Shown: positions 22,674-33,224 of the stretch, piece after piece
How the letters are laid out: the number at the start of each line of letters is the position of its first letter
Numbering within the stretch: position 1 is the stretch's first letter
Source of the DNA: Haematobia irritans
Taxonomy: Eukaryota; Arthropoda; Insecta; Diptera; Muscidae
DNA length: 64,000 nucleotides
NCBI RefSeq assembly: GCF_050003625.1
Contig: NC_134397.1
Span: 150,473,526 to 150,537,525 of the forward strand
Direction of reading: 5' to 3'
The notes under the pieces: generated by a model
Told to the model about the DNA's origin: nothing
Databases searched by the model: none
Seen by the model: the letters and a program-made list of their open reading frames with translations, nothing else
Position numbers and translations under genes: made by a program

Positions 22674-23640
22674 TTTGATTTGTTTTATATAAGTTGCTTG
22701 AAGATCAACAAGAAATTGAAGCTAGCGCACGTAAGCTCTGAAAAATAAAGATAATACAATTAAATATCTCCAAATAATAGAAACATTAAAAAACAGCATT
22801 TGAATAGGAAACACTGAACCGGAATGAAGCACTCTTTTTTCTACTTGTCAAACGGTTTTTGCAAAATGAAAAGTCCCCAACCGAGATGGTGTTGGTCTTA
22901 CGTAACCTTAAATATTCTTGAAGTTAAAAATTCACTTTTTTGAAGTTATAGCAAAAGTCTCGTATAACACATTCTATAAAATTATCTTAGTATTTACTGT
23001 TGTGTTGCACAAATTAAAACTTAAAACAATTTCTTTATAATTTTTATCTTTTAGTATTGAAGAAAATGTGCTAACATTTTAACCCAATCGGTGAAGAGCT
23101 GCTGAAAGCCGCTGAACTTGATTCCAACTGACACTTCTTTCGCGTGTGCAAAGAATGACCGTAGGTATTCGGCAAATTATTGGAAGTATTGCTATCTCAT
23201 TTTAGTAATTCACCTCTTTTCTACACCACGCAAGATGGCCGTCTTCACCATACTTCCCCCTCACGTAACTTTCCAACAGCTCTTCATCAAATCGATGAAA
23301 AATTAGCAATTTTCTTTCAATATTCGGAATTGCACTCAAAATTTGTAAACACGTTTGATTAAACTTTAATGTTGTTTTAAGTTACTTTAATGTAAATTTA
23401 ATAAATCAAATGCACTTTCTAATTGATGCAGATAGATTTTTTCTCTTGACACAAGTGATTATTCAATCCAAAAGCGGTGATAAAAAATCTTCACTTTTTC
23501 CTCTTACTTATTGCTGCTCCTAGTATTTTGCGTACTCACCAAACGAACCCTCACGACTGGACCTATTCTTCGTTTGCATTAAGAAGGAGAACCAAGTCGT
23601 TTAGGAAATAAATACATATCGGCGTTATTTACACATACAC
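22674..23640 (-). promoter_or_regulatory. Probable ATPsynC 5' UTR, UTR intron and promoter
   Basis: On the minus strand a CAG/AGCTTACG acceptor lies about 60 bp upstream of the ATG (near 22738). A GTGAGTACG donor lies near 23542 after GTGAGGGTTCGTTTG. This suggests a noncoding first exon ending near 23543 and a UTR intron of about 0.8 kb. The exact start of transcription is not visible. Confidence 0.4.
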
Positions 23641-23934
23641 GGGCGGCCAACAGAGCCGCTAAAGGTATATGACAACACAAGTCAGCTGGCTGTAACATTT
23701 TCAGATATTCACCACTATTTCAACCAACTTTGGATTAATGACGGGTAGCAAGTTAAAGACATGTAAAATATTACTATTTTCTCGCAATAAGGCGAATTTT
23801 ATACAGGCCAAGTAAAAAATCATGACGTACCTAGATATCCAATTCTCACTTTCGTTCAAAGTCATTCTACAACTGTGTTTCTGATATCATAGTGCTGTTT
23901 AGTGTTTTTACGTTAATGAAATTCATGGTATAGT

Positions 23935-24057
23935 GAACAATAATTCGTTAAAGTTAAACAAAGTTTGCATTCCTTAAAATGGATTATTTAAGAAAAGTAA
24001 TCGTGAAAAAATGACGATAGCGGCTAAACTCGAACTTAATACCCACCTCAATCGAGT
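23935..24057. mobile_element. MITE family D3, right-end fragment
   Basis: AAAATGGATTATTTAAGAAA and CTAAACTCGAACTTAATACCCACCT (split: CTAAACTCGAAC plus TTAATACCCACCT) match the right half of the elements at 26708-26915 and 34648-34861. Confidence 0.65.
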
Positions 24058-24760
24058 TTAAAAATTAGCAGACAATGAAACTAGTAAACATTGTCTGCAA
24101 ACTTTTTGCTGTTTTAGTAGAGCTAACAAATTTCCTTGTTTTTTCAAAAAAGAAAAATAAATAAATAAATAAATAAATGAATAAAAAAATTCTTCACTAA
24201 AATTAAAAATCTGTCAAAAACAACATAACACTATATCTTTTTTTTGCAAGTTTTATTATAACTCGATGGAGAATAATCCAAGGCATAAATTGAAAATGTT
24301 TATTTTCCGTGAAATGAATTATTAAAGAAAAGTAAAAATTTTATCGCGACATTATTGGACGATTAAATGTATACCCATAGACGAATTTGATACCCGGATT
24401 TTGTATATGGAACGAAAATTCAGTCGATAAAAAAACAGTAACTCAAATTCGAACCAATTTGGGTTAGTGTATTTTTGAAAGTTAATTTCGTTTGTATGAG
24501 AATACATTGGTTATCAAAAACGAGTATTTACAAATTTTTGGCCTGAAAATGCACTCAATTTTTAACAAATCCTTTGTATACGTTTGATTCCTACTCGACA
24601 ACCATATATAAAGTGACTTGCCATAGATGGACCAAAATCAAATTGCTTTATTTTGAAATACGAAAGAAAGCAATCGTTCGATATAAAGACACAGGGCATG
24701 AATATATCAAAATAGTCGACTTCGATTCTTTTGAACAAAAATCAACTTTCGTAACCTTAA

Positions 24761-25690
24761 GCTGAGTACTATGTTCACTTTTCAATCTGAAAACCAGCTT
24801 GTTTTCAAGGTTACTTTTTTTAATTACTTAAGGTGAGTACTATGTTCGGGTTTTTCACCAAAACACTAAATTAAAAGTACAAATATATTTGTGAAGACGT
24901 TTGTATTTTGCTCAAGTCTTACCAAATAATGGATGGAAAAGTTGCAAGGAATTGATTGCAAATAATTTTATATTTCTAAATTAATTAATTAAAAAAAGTA
25001 ACCGTGAAAACAAGCTGGTTTTCAGCTTGAAAACTGAACATAGTACTCAGCTTTAATTTAGAAATATAAAATTATTTGCAAACAATTCCTTGGATCTTTT
25101 CCTTCCATTATTTGACAAGACTCAATCAAAACATAATAGTCTTCATAAATATATTTGTATATCAAAACATAATAATAGTCTTCATAAATATATTTGTACT
25201 TTTAATTTAGTGTTTTGTTGCAAAAGCCGAACATAGTACTCACCTTTAAGCTGAGTACTATCTTCAGTTTTCAAGCTGAAAACCAGCTTTTGGTTACTTT
25301 TTTTAATAAACTAATTTAGAAATATACAATTATTTGCAATCAATTCCTTGGATCTTTTCCATCCATTATTTGGCAAGACTCGATCAAAATATAATAGTCT
25401 TCATAAATATATTTGTACTTTTAATTTAGTGTTTTGGTGAAAAAGCCGAACATACTACTCACCTTTAAGCTGAGTACTATGTTCAGTTTTCAAGCTGAAA
25501 CCCAGCTTATTTTCACGGGTACTTTCTTTAATCAATTAATTTTGAAATATTAAATGGTTCGTAATCAATACATTGGATCTTTTCCATCCATAATTTGAAG
25601 AGACTTGATAAAAATGTTTTCGTCTTCATATATATTTTTGCACTTTTAATTTAATGTTTTGGTGAAAAACTCGAACATAGTACTCACCTT
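24761..25690. mobile_element. Tandem cluster of MITE family D2
   Basis: There is a truncated copy at 24761-24829, a plus-oriented copy at 24830-25053, then three inverted copies: 25054-25245 (left part missing, with a 35-bp internal duplication), 25248-25465 and 25467-25690. Each complete unit runs between AAGGTGAGTACTATGTTCGG and CTGAACATAGTACTCAGCTT. The interior includes AAATTAAAAGTACAAATATA and TAATGGATGGAAAAGATCC-type sequence. Neighbouring units abut at TTAAG-type junctions. No ORF is present. Confidence 0.85.
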
Positions 25691-25715
25691 TAAGGTGGGT
25701 ATTAAGTACGAGTTT

Positions 25716-26707
25716 AAGGTGAGTACTATCCCTGCCAACATTTTTTGAATTTGGGGACTCTTTTGAGAATCCCCACTACGTCGAAAACAATCATATACGA
25801 CATCAAAAACTCGTCGGAAAAGCGCCGTCACTATTGAGAAGTTGTACCACGCCAAGTTACTACAAAAATGTTTCGCATGAGTGCAATTATTAGGTGCCTT
25901 TATAGATCAATTTAGAACGACGCCAATAAGGGACCCTCCAAACAATCAGAAAAAGTGCATTTTAAGATAGTTGTAAAAGAATCATTGTGGTCGAGTAAAA
26001 CACGTTTGTTTAGATATTTATTAATTTGATTAAACATTTACAAATTCTTCAAAATATAACATTTATACCACTATCACATTACATTTAACATAATTTTTGG
26101 AATTAATAATGATGTTGAGTTACAAGTAGCGAGTTACATGTTGCTGCGTCTATCAACAAGTGTTTTTATTCCATGGAGGCAGCGTGTCTGTAAAATATCT
26201 GAAAAACAATCACTTTATTCCATTTGGAAAATCACCAAATTGTTCACCAATATACCTTTCACAATTTTAAGCGTATAATCTATGTTTTCAGAACTTTATT
26301 TTCGTTTTTATTTAATTAAAATATAACAAGCTGGTTGCGCTTGGCGTTTCACAAAAAAAAATGGCTTTTTTAACAGTAGGGATGGCAAATTACTTGCATG
26401 TACTTTTTGATGTACCTTTTCATGATGGTTGAAGTGACATTTACGAGTCTGTGGTAACGATGAGGTTGAAATGGAACTTTGAAATGCTGGCAGGGATGTT
26501 CGGTTTTTTCACCAAAACACTAAGTTAAAACTACAAATATATTTATGAAGACGATTATATTTTGATCGAGTATTGCCAAATAATGGATGGAAAAGATCCA
26601 AGGAATTGATTGCAAATAATTTTATATTTCTAAATTAGTTAATTAAAAAAAGTAACCGTGAAAACAAACTGGTTTTCAGCTTGAAAACTGAACATAGTAC
26701 TCAGCTT
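25716..26707 (+). mobile_element. MITE family D2 copy split by a nested element
   Basis: The left 14 bp (AAGGTGAGTACTAT, 25716-25729) and the right part (from ATGTTCGGTTTTTTCACC, 26496-26707) form one D2 element when the CCCTGCCA element at 25730-26495 is removed. The AT at the junction is duplicated. Confidence 0.85.
25730..26495. mobile_element. CCCTGCCA-ended element, copy 1
   Basis: The left end is CCCTGCCAACATTTTTTGAA and the right end reads AAATGCTGGCAGGG, so the terminal inverted repeat is CCCTGCCA(A/G)CATTT. The length is 766 bp. It lies inside a D2 MITE with AT duplicated at the junction. It shares nearly its whole length with the copy at 33756-34508. Short minus-strand frames have no recognisable domain. 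Confidence 0.82.
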
Positions 26708-26915
26708 TAGCCGCTAAAATCGTCATTTTTTCACGATTACTTTTCTTTAATAATCCATTTTAAGGAATATAAACTTTGTGAAAATTTGCTTTGCGATATT
26801 CCCCATCAAGTTATAATGAACTCTGCGACAAATATGCATAATTTCATGTTTTTTACTCATTTAGTTTTCACTTTAGTGAAAATTAGCGGCTAAACTCGAA
26901 CTTAATACCCACCTT
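26708..26915. mobile_element. MITE family D3
   Basis: It runs from TAGCCGCTAAAATCGTC to CGAACTTAATACCCACCTT, with the internal blocks TTCTTTAATAATCCATTTTA and GATTTAGTTTTCACTTTAG-like sequence. It directly abuts the D2 copy, and a paired D3/D2 arrangement recurs at 34648-35087. Confidence 0.75.
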
Positions 26916-27880
26916 TACGCCCAAAATTACCACGAACGAAATCGTACTTATAGCCTAGTACTAAGATCACGTTTTCGCACGAAAAACTGTTATACTCCAT
27001 ATAAAAATCGTTAGAGCGGAATAAATGCGAAATCTTTGTTTTGAGCATTTTCAGACACATATTTATACAACCCCGGATTTTTCGCACGAATAAATAGGCA
27101 GGCATATTATTTCGCATAAAGAAGTTAACATTCCTAGGATTGAGACCCTATTTACGGAGATATATGAAGATATTCGTTTTTCGCAGAAACGAACTTAGTA
27201 CTAAGCATATGGTTTGAAAAGTGCGATTTATTTCCATGAAGTCCGCGATTGCATTTCCGAGCTCTGATGTCTTTGACTGCGTTATTATCAACCGGTTACA
27301 TTGCTCCGAAATTCACCACCCTTATCATTGGAAGTGTGTATAGCTATCTCACATTTGGTTGGAAACTTTGTGTTGCTATCCCATTTTACATGTTTACCAC
27401 TTCTGGAAAGTGCTATTTTAAATAAACTCACCACCCATACATTATGGATCGTGCAGACGTACATTAGTTGTACATAAATTCTTCGTCGGTATATGATTTC
27501 ATCAAAAATTTTCTAGTTAACCCTCTAATGCCCCAATTTTTTTGTCATCTGATTAAATTTTCAATGTTAACGACACAAAAGCAAGAGAACTAAGCAAGAA
27601 AAATTTATACCGTAAAATTCAGCATATGCTGCAAAGCCTCTTGAATAGTTTCAAATAAGTTTTGATTTTATTTTGCCCATTTTTGTTGTCTTAAGGTGTG
27701 TTTTACTAAAAGCTTCCTAAGGGCGGGCTTGGGCATTAGAGGGTTAAACATGATTTTGCTTCTTCCTCTTGTTTAGAAAAGTGCACCACTTTAGGTTCTT
27801 ACTATTTGTTATCTATTTTATTTAAATAATTGATAATAAGCTAGTTGCGCTTTGTGTTTCACAAAATATAAAATGACTTG
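26916..27880. other. Noncoding gap in the repeat block
   Basis: No gene is supported. Pieces such as TACTCCATATAAAAATCG resemble 17100-17140, so an old repeat is probably present. Confidence 0.45.
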
Positions 27881-27887
27881 TAACAAT

Positions 27888-28160
27888 AGGCGGCTCCCCG
27901 TGGTGCAATTGTTAGCGAACCCGCCTTGTATACACAGGGTCGTGGGTTCAAAGCCAGATTCGACCAACCACCAAAAAGTTTTTATTTTCAGCGGTGGATT
28001 ATCCCACCTCCCCTGCCAACATTCTTTGAATTTGACGGCGCTACTGAGAATCCCCACCACGTCGAAAACAGTCGTATGCGATCCCCAAAATACGTCGGAA
28101 AAGCGCAACGTGCAACGAAGTTCGTGGTCAAGTGGAAGAAAAAAAGGCAAATTTTAGACA
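27888..28160 (+). mobile_element. SINE head joined to a CCCTGCCA-family fragment
   Basis: The tRNA-like head GGTGCAATTGTTAGCGAAC with B box GTGGGTTCAAAGCC continues through GTGGATTATCCCACCTC. The sequence then switches to CCCTGCCAACATTCTTTGAA, the terminus of the elements at 25730 and 33756. It is a composite or chimeric repeat. Confidence 0.7.
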
Positions 28161-28289
28161 AATAACTGAATTTGCTCCAAATAGTTTATAATAATAGGTA
28201 ATGCTATGTTCCCACCGACTCGCTTTCCTCATTCGTTTTTCCAAAACATTTCACAGTTCACACCGGGTTGAGATGTTTTAGTTTGGCAG

Positions 28290-28500
28290 TTACAGGCCGG
28301 TACTCTGTTCGGTTTTCGCGTTGAAACTCCATACAAAATCAAAAAATGAGAAAACTAGCGAAAATTTTCCATTTGTGGTACTTTGTTTTTTCGAGTTGAA
28401 AAACTGACGTTTATAGCATGGCGCCATTTGCAATGTGAATTAAGAAATAATTTATTTATTAAAACTATTTGTGTGGGTTTATAACACTAACACGGATTAT
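28290..28500 (+). repeat. Dispersed repeat E, copy 1
   Basis: It contains TTCGAGTTGAAAAACTGAC, CATGGCGCCATTTGCAATGT and GAATTAAGAAATAATT. The same sequence occurs inverted at 32095-32345. Its left end GGCCGGTACTCTGTTCGGTT resembles the D1 termini. Confidence 0.75.
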
Positions 28501-28938
28501 ATTTTTGTTCCGAAACTATACAAAGGATCAAAGGAGCAGCAGACCAATTGCCCAAGGAAAATAAAATGTTAATTTTGTAATAACAAACAGCAACCACCAA
28601 CTTAATTCAATATCGCTCCCGTTAAACGACTCGATGAAGTGCTTATAAAGGGAAAACATTTCAAACCCCAAAACATGCTTGGTGAGAACACCGTATAAGT
28701 GAAAATAAAAAATGAAATAAAATTTTAAGGAAGTCACTAAGTGTATATCTCTTTGCCGAAAACTAAAATTATGGATTCTACGTTCTTGAAAACATTAAAA
28801 AGCTGACCGATGAAAAAATGGGCCTTTTCGGAAACGCAGTGTTGCGCTGCAACTGCTGCGCAACATTGATTTTGTTGCGCAGCTGTTGCCGATCAGCTGT
28901 TGCAGCTGCTTTTTTGTTGCATATTTTGTTTGCAATTT

Positions 28939-29174
28939 AAGGTAAGTACTAGGTTCGCTTTTCGGGTTGAAATTTTCGCGGTTACTTTATTAAAACAGTT
29001 CAATATAAAGCAGATAAATTAACTCAATTGATGTGCAATTTCTTGTTCCTCTAGATTTCGACAAGACTTTACAGGAATATGTCTGTTTTCATTTATAATT
29101 TTGATTATTTCAGGAAAAGTAATCGCGAAAATAAAGTGATTTTCAACTCGAAAACTGAACATAGTACACACCTT
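28939..29174. mobile_element. MITE family D1 copy inside the 4.4-kb element
   Basis: Ends are AAGGTAAGTACTAGGTTCGC and CTGAACATAGTACACACCTT, with an interior matching the copy at 32454-32689. It is followed at once by AAGGTGGGTACTATGTTTG, the start of another, truncated unit. Confidence 0.83.
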
Positions 29175-29489
29175 TAAGGTGGGTACTATGTTTGTTGGCA
29201 CGAAAAAAACTTCACTTAACCATTCTTTCGCGTTGAAAAATGAGAGTGTTGACAATACATTTCGAACGAAGAAAACAGCTATTTTGGAGCTATTCCGCGT
29301 TTATTTCTCCGCAATTTAATTGACAACATCGCCAAATGTCATAATATTTTTACTTATACATACGCAGCAGCTGATTGTTTACATACACGCATTAATGATA
29401 ATTGTTTTGAAAAGTGTTTTTCTACCAGTTTTTGGATTGTTTTGCAAAAAAATCTCATACAGCACTGGACACTAATAATTGTTAAGAAT

Positions 29490-32010
29490 AAAGCTCCAGC
29501 CGCTCTACTCCTGGTGTCTTACCATATTCTGCAACAGCTTTTGCAACATGTGGTACATTGTCTTCTTCAGCTTTTCCAAATGGATACGGTCAATTTGTAA
29601 CGCACATCAAAAAAACATATAATTCCGGTGTTATGCTAACTTTTACATCATGCGCAGCAATGGACTCATTCATCAACAAACTTAATTCGTTGGTGTCCAC
29701 AATATCTACACAATCGCATTGCAATACCATGCTGTTGCCGCCTCACTAGCAATTTCAAATCCAGTGGTCACCACCACGGTTCCCACAAAGGATAATAACG
29801 CCATTTCATTTGTCAATGTTGTTACATCGGGGGGAACAACCAACTTAAGCCCATAACTCAAGTTCAAGGGTAGTTCCTAAGCCAAAGTCACTGTTCCCGA
29901 CTTATATTTCGTCACAAAGGGATGTTAGTGTTCTATACCAGACTCTTCGTTGACTGAAATTAATACATTGAGAAGCAATTGGCTGGTTTACTGAAGGATG
30001 TTATACTCTCCCAATGTATAAGTTCCAATAACTATTTCAGTCACGTTATGAAATTCAACCAGTGTTTTGAATTGATAAAATGCAAGAATGCCGCTAACTG
30101 AAATTTAAAAGCCACAACGAAATTAAATCGTTTCATTCCAGCCTATCGCAATCATTTTGGACAAATGATGAATACAAGAAAATTATTTTGCTATTTAAAT
30201 AAAAATTATTTAATTATTTGCTATAAACATTTATTTTGGATATAACTTTGTTCAGAAAAATTTACTAATTTTATATTAAAAAGTATAAGACCACCCAATT
30301 ACTTATACCCCGGTATATAAAAATAAAACAAGTTCGATTATAATTTTATTATGATTTTTTATTAATTTGTACATTTATACACTAATTAAAGACCCTAGAA
30401 CACAATGTTTTCTTTTCTGGATTATCAGCTTTCTTTCATTAATATTGTTATATTTAAAAATTTTTAATTATCATTTCTCATATTTAGCTTTCATGTTGTT
30501 TCCATTAAAAATTAAAATTGCATTAACATTTCTTTTGTTCAGTTCTCATTCATTTACGCCTCTTACACACAAAAAACGAGCTCGCTTAACAAATAGAAAA
30601 GGGAGCAATTACGAGGAGCGGTAAAATAATAAAAAAAAATACAATTCATTTCTTTGTAAAAAATGGGTGTTGAATGTAGAAGCACTGGGTTTACAGAGAT
30701 AAGACGAAATCGTTTTTAAGCATATTTTAAAAAAGAAATCTTCATCGATTACATCTGCAGTAGTATGACAATTAGCTTCTTCTACTTCTTCGTGTTCTGT
30801 GCAAACATTATGTTGCATAACATTAGTCAATTCTAAATTAGCAGGGGATGATGATAAATGGTGGCCTGGTTGTATCTCTACAATATGACGCTGATGGAAT
30901 GCTATTGTTGCTGATGGCTGAAGCGATGATGGTACTGTTGTAATAGGCGGAGTTTCCAACGGGCACCGGTCGCCGATTGGAAACTCCTAGAAGACATTCC
31001 TTAGGGGTAAAATTTCACCCGGCCACTTCTTCGCCAGCAAAATCCAATTTAACAACATCACCTGGTAAACATTCCTCCACATCAACTTCATTCTCTGCCG
31101 TATTTATACGGTTCAATGTCATTGTAATATCTGACCAGACTTAAGTCCCACGGTAGCTCCTGCTAAAGCCATTGTAGTAGTGGGAACAACAACATTCGAT
31201 CCAGCTGCTGGTGATACTATTGTGGATGATTGTGAAACCACCATTGCATTAGTATTGCATTTGTATTACTAACGGCAGCAACAGTCGATATTGCATTTGA
31301 AGAATTAGTAAGTGTGTAAATATAACCATAGCGATAGGCGGTAGGCGAAACATTTTTGCCGCAACGGCAAATACAATAAGCTTGACGGCGAATAATTCCC
31401 TTTTTCACGTTTCCTAGCGTTTTTGTTGTCAATACAGCATGCTTTGACAATATTAAACAATGAAGTTGAATAAAAACATAGAATGGCTTGTTATTTGTTG
31501 AGTTATTTCAAGAAAAATAATCTACACGTGTCCAGGCAACAGCAATTCCTAGTGGTGAGTTAAAAAAATTGATAAGCGATGGCAACACTATACCAGTTTT
31601 CGCCAAGGAGTTAGAATAAGTTTTAATTTAGCGACACTCCGCTAGCCGTCACGGTGTTCCGTCGCGGATTTTGGGCTTCCCATAAGAAATACACGTAAAT
31701 AAGTGTTCGCCTACCGCCTATCGCTATGGTTATATTTACACACTAATAGTGGCTAATGTTGGAGTAGTATTTGCTGCCACCCCAATGGGACCACTCACTA
31801 CTTGGGCGGCCGTTGTATTTGGTTGTTGCAATACAATATTTGCGGTCACAGCCACTGTGGTCGTGGCAGGTGTTGAGGGTGCTATGTTGGAGTTGTTCAC
31901 TGTAGCTGATGTAGTGGCTGCAATTGTGGGTGTCAGGGATGTGAGGGCAGATGCTACTGTGGCAGAAACGGCTACAGAACCAGATGCTGTTATATATGTT
32001 ATATACATAT
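29490..32010 (-). pseudogene. Decayed protein-coding gene of unknown identity
   Basis: On the minus strand, stretches with clear coding character appear in changing frames. From 5' to 3' they are a Thr/Ala/Val-rich part (32008-31750, e.g. SVAVSATVASALTSLTPTIA), STIVSPAAGSNVVVPTTTMA (near 31190), ENEVDVEECLPGDVVKLDF (near 31080), HIVEIQPGHHLSSSPANLEL (near 30870), LSYGLKLVVPPDVTTLTNEM (near 29830), HDVKVSITPELYVFLMC (near 29640) and VPHVAKAVAEYGKTPGVERL (near 29520). Frameshifts and stops separate them, and a MITE interrupts the gene at 31312-31743. Composition suggests a large nuclear regulatory protein, but I do not recognise the family. It lies wholly inside the inverted ends of the 4.4-kb element. 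Confidence 0.6.
31312..31743. mobile_element. Harbinger-type MITE with TAA target duplication
   Basis: The inverted ends of about 38 bp start GTGTGTAAATATAACCATAG and continue CGATAGGCGGTAGGCGAA; the right end is the exact inverse (31706-31743). TAA precedes and follows the element. It is 432 bp and noncoding. A TWA target with long inverted ends fits PIF/Harbinger. It splits the decayed gene. Confidence 0.85.
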
Positions 32011-32094
32011 AGCACTCCGTTATTTTTATTTCGTCAATCTAATTGCATTTTTAAATAACAACGCGAACCACTTTTGTATTCTAATTTAACACAA

Positions 32095-32345
32095 ATCATT
32101 TGAATAAATCAATTATTTCTTAATTCACATTACAAATGGCGCCATGTTTTGAAACTAACTAATCTCAACATATGGAAGGATTTAAAGCCGACCTAATTAG
32201 GGACTATGCACTTTATGTCAGTTTTTCAACTCGAAAAAAACAAAGTACCACAAATGAAAAAATATTTCGGTAGTTTTTCGCATTTTTGGTTTTGTATGGG
32301 ATTTCGCTTCGGAAACCGAACATAGTACCTACCTTTAGAACGCAA
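32095..32345 (-). repeat. Dispersed repeat E, copy 2 (inverted)
   Basis: On the minus strand it matches 28290-28500: GGTAGGTACTATGTTCGGTT, TTTCGAGTTGAAAAACTGAC, ATGGCGCCATTTGTAATGTG. It contains about 60 extra bases between the GACATAAAGTGC and ATGGCGCC blocks. Unlike copy 1 it lies within the 4.4-kb element. Confidence 0.72.
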
Positions 32346-32453
32346 AAACACCACAAATGGAAAAGTATATAATAAATTTTATTTGTGAATTAGATGACTC
32401 TTCAAATGGGTCAAATCTATGTTATTTACAGAAAAAAAGATATCTAAAGTATA

Positions 32454-32689
32454 AAGGTAAGTACTATGTTCGCTTTTCGCGTTGAAATTTTCGCGGTTAC
32501 TTTATTAAAACAGTTCAATAAAAAGCAGATAAATTAACTAAATTGATGTGCAATTTCTTGTTCCTCTAGATTTCGGCTAGACTTTACAGAAATATGTCTG
32601 TTTTCATTTATAATTTTGATTATTTGAGGAAAAGTAATCGCGAAAATAAAGTGATTTTCAACTCGAAAACCGAACATAGTACACACCTT
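32454..32689. mobile_element. MITE family D1 copy disrupting the Myb/SANT ORF
   Basis: Ends are AAGGTAAGTACTATGTTCGC and CCGAACATAGTACACACCTT, 236 bp apart. On the minus strand it lies just after the ORF part ending NATKWEF, so it may have cut the reading frame there. Confidence 0.85.
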
Positions 32690-32699
32690 AAAAGCGAAA

Positions 32700-33073
32700 G
32701 TATAAAACGCGAAACTCCCATTTAGTAGCGTTTCTTCCAGTCTCCTTGTTTCTCTTTTTTATTCTTTTATAGGTCGTTTGCATATTTATAAATTTCCTAT
32801 TTGTCTGCTCCTTCGTGAGCGTGAAATCAGGTTTATTTTCCTTAATTTTGTCGACCACTTTGCTCCATAACACTGATTTTTTTTCGGCCTGACGCAAAGT
32901 CGCCCTCCATATCCAAACGTGCTCTTACTATTAATTTAGTTGTCTTGGAATCAACCTCTACCCTAAAAAATTATAAAAATATAATAAAAATATTATAAAC
33001 ATATAATATAATATATAAAAAAACAAAAATAAATTGAAAATTTTAATACTTACTCGTTCTCTGCATCAGCCAT
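32700..33073 (-). pseudogene. Broken Myb/SANT-like (transposon-associated) ORF
   Basis: A plausible two-exon start on the minus strand uses the ATG at 33073-33071, donor GTAAGT at 33053 and an acceptor before 32962. It gives MADAENEVEVDSKTTKLIV and RARLDMEGDF. A one-base frameshift in an A8 run near 32880 is then needed to reach KKSVLWSKVVDKIKENKPDF, TLTKEQTNRKFINMQTTYKR and NKETGRNATKWEF. The pattern, with a Trp near the start and KW-F at the end, resembles trihelix/Myb-SANT domains of Harbinger elements or MADF-related proteins. It is truncated by the D1 MITE. Confidence 0.65.
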
Positions 33074-33224
33074 TTTTATACTGCGTGTTTTTTACTACGT
33101 TTGCGCAACATATGCTACATTGTTGCATTTTAGAACAGATGACGCTTGCAGTGTTGCCGGATGTTGCAATTATGAATGTGATGCGCAGCAGCTGCAGCGC
33201 AACACTGCGTTTCCGAAAAGGCCC

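Larger units (their letters stand above)
28820..33224. mobile_element. 4.4-kb TIR transposon, PIF/Harbinger-like, with nested insertions
   Basis: The left end is GGGCCTTTTCGGAAACGCAG followed by TGTTGCGCTGCA. The right end is the inverse, TGCAGCGCAACA then CTGCGTTTCCGAAAAGGCCC, and the inverted repeats extend at least 32 bp. The trinucleotide AAT flanks both ends. A minus-strand Myb/SANT-like ORF starts 150 bp inside the right end. Two-ORF elements with a Myb/SANT protein, GGGCC ends and 3-bp target duplications are typical of PIF/Harbinger, although TWA rather than AAT is the usual target. No DDE transposase is recognisable, and nested insertions and decay fill the interior. Confidence 0.72.

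Noticed and set aside
27818..28165. ORFs of 79-110 codons on both strands
   Set aside because: They are translations of the SINE head and CCCTGCCA repeat.
31749..32012. Plus-strand ORF rich in Ala/Val
   Set aside because: It is the opposite strand of the Thr/Ala-rich minus-strand segment of the decayed gene, which has the better coding character.
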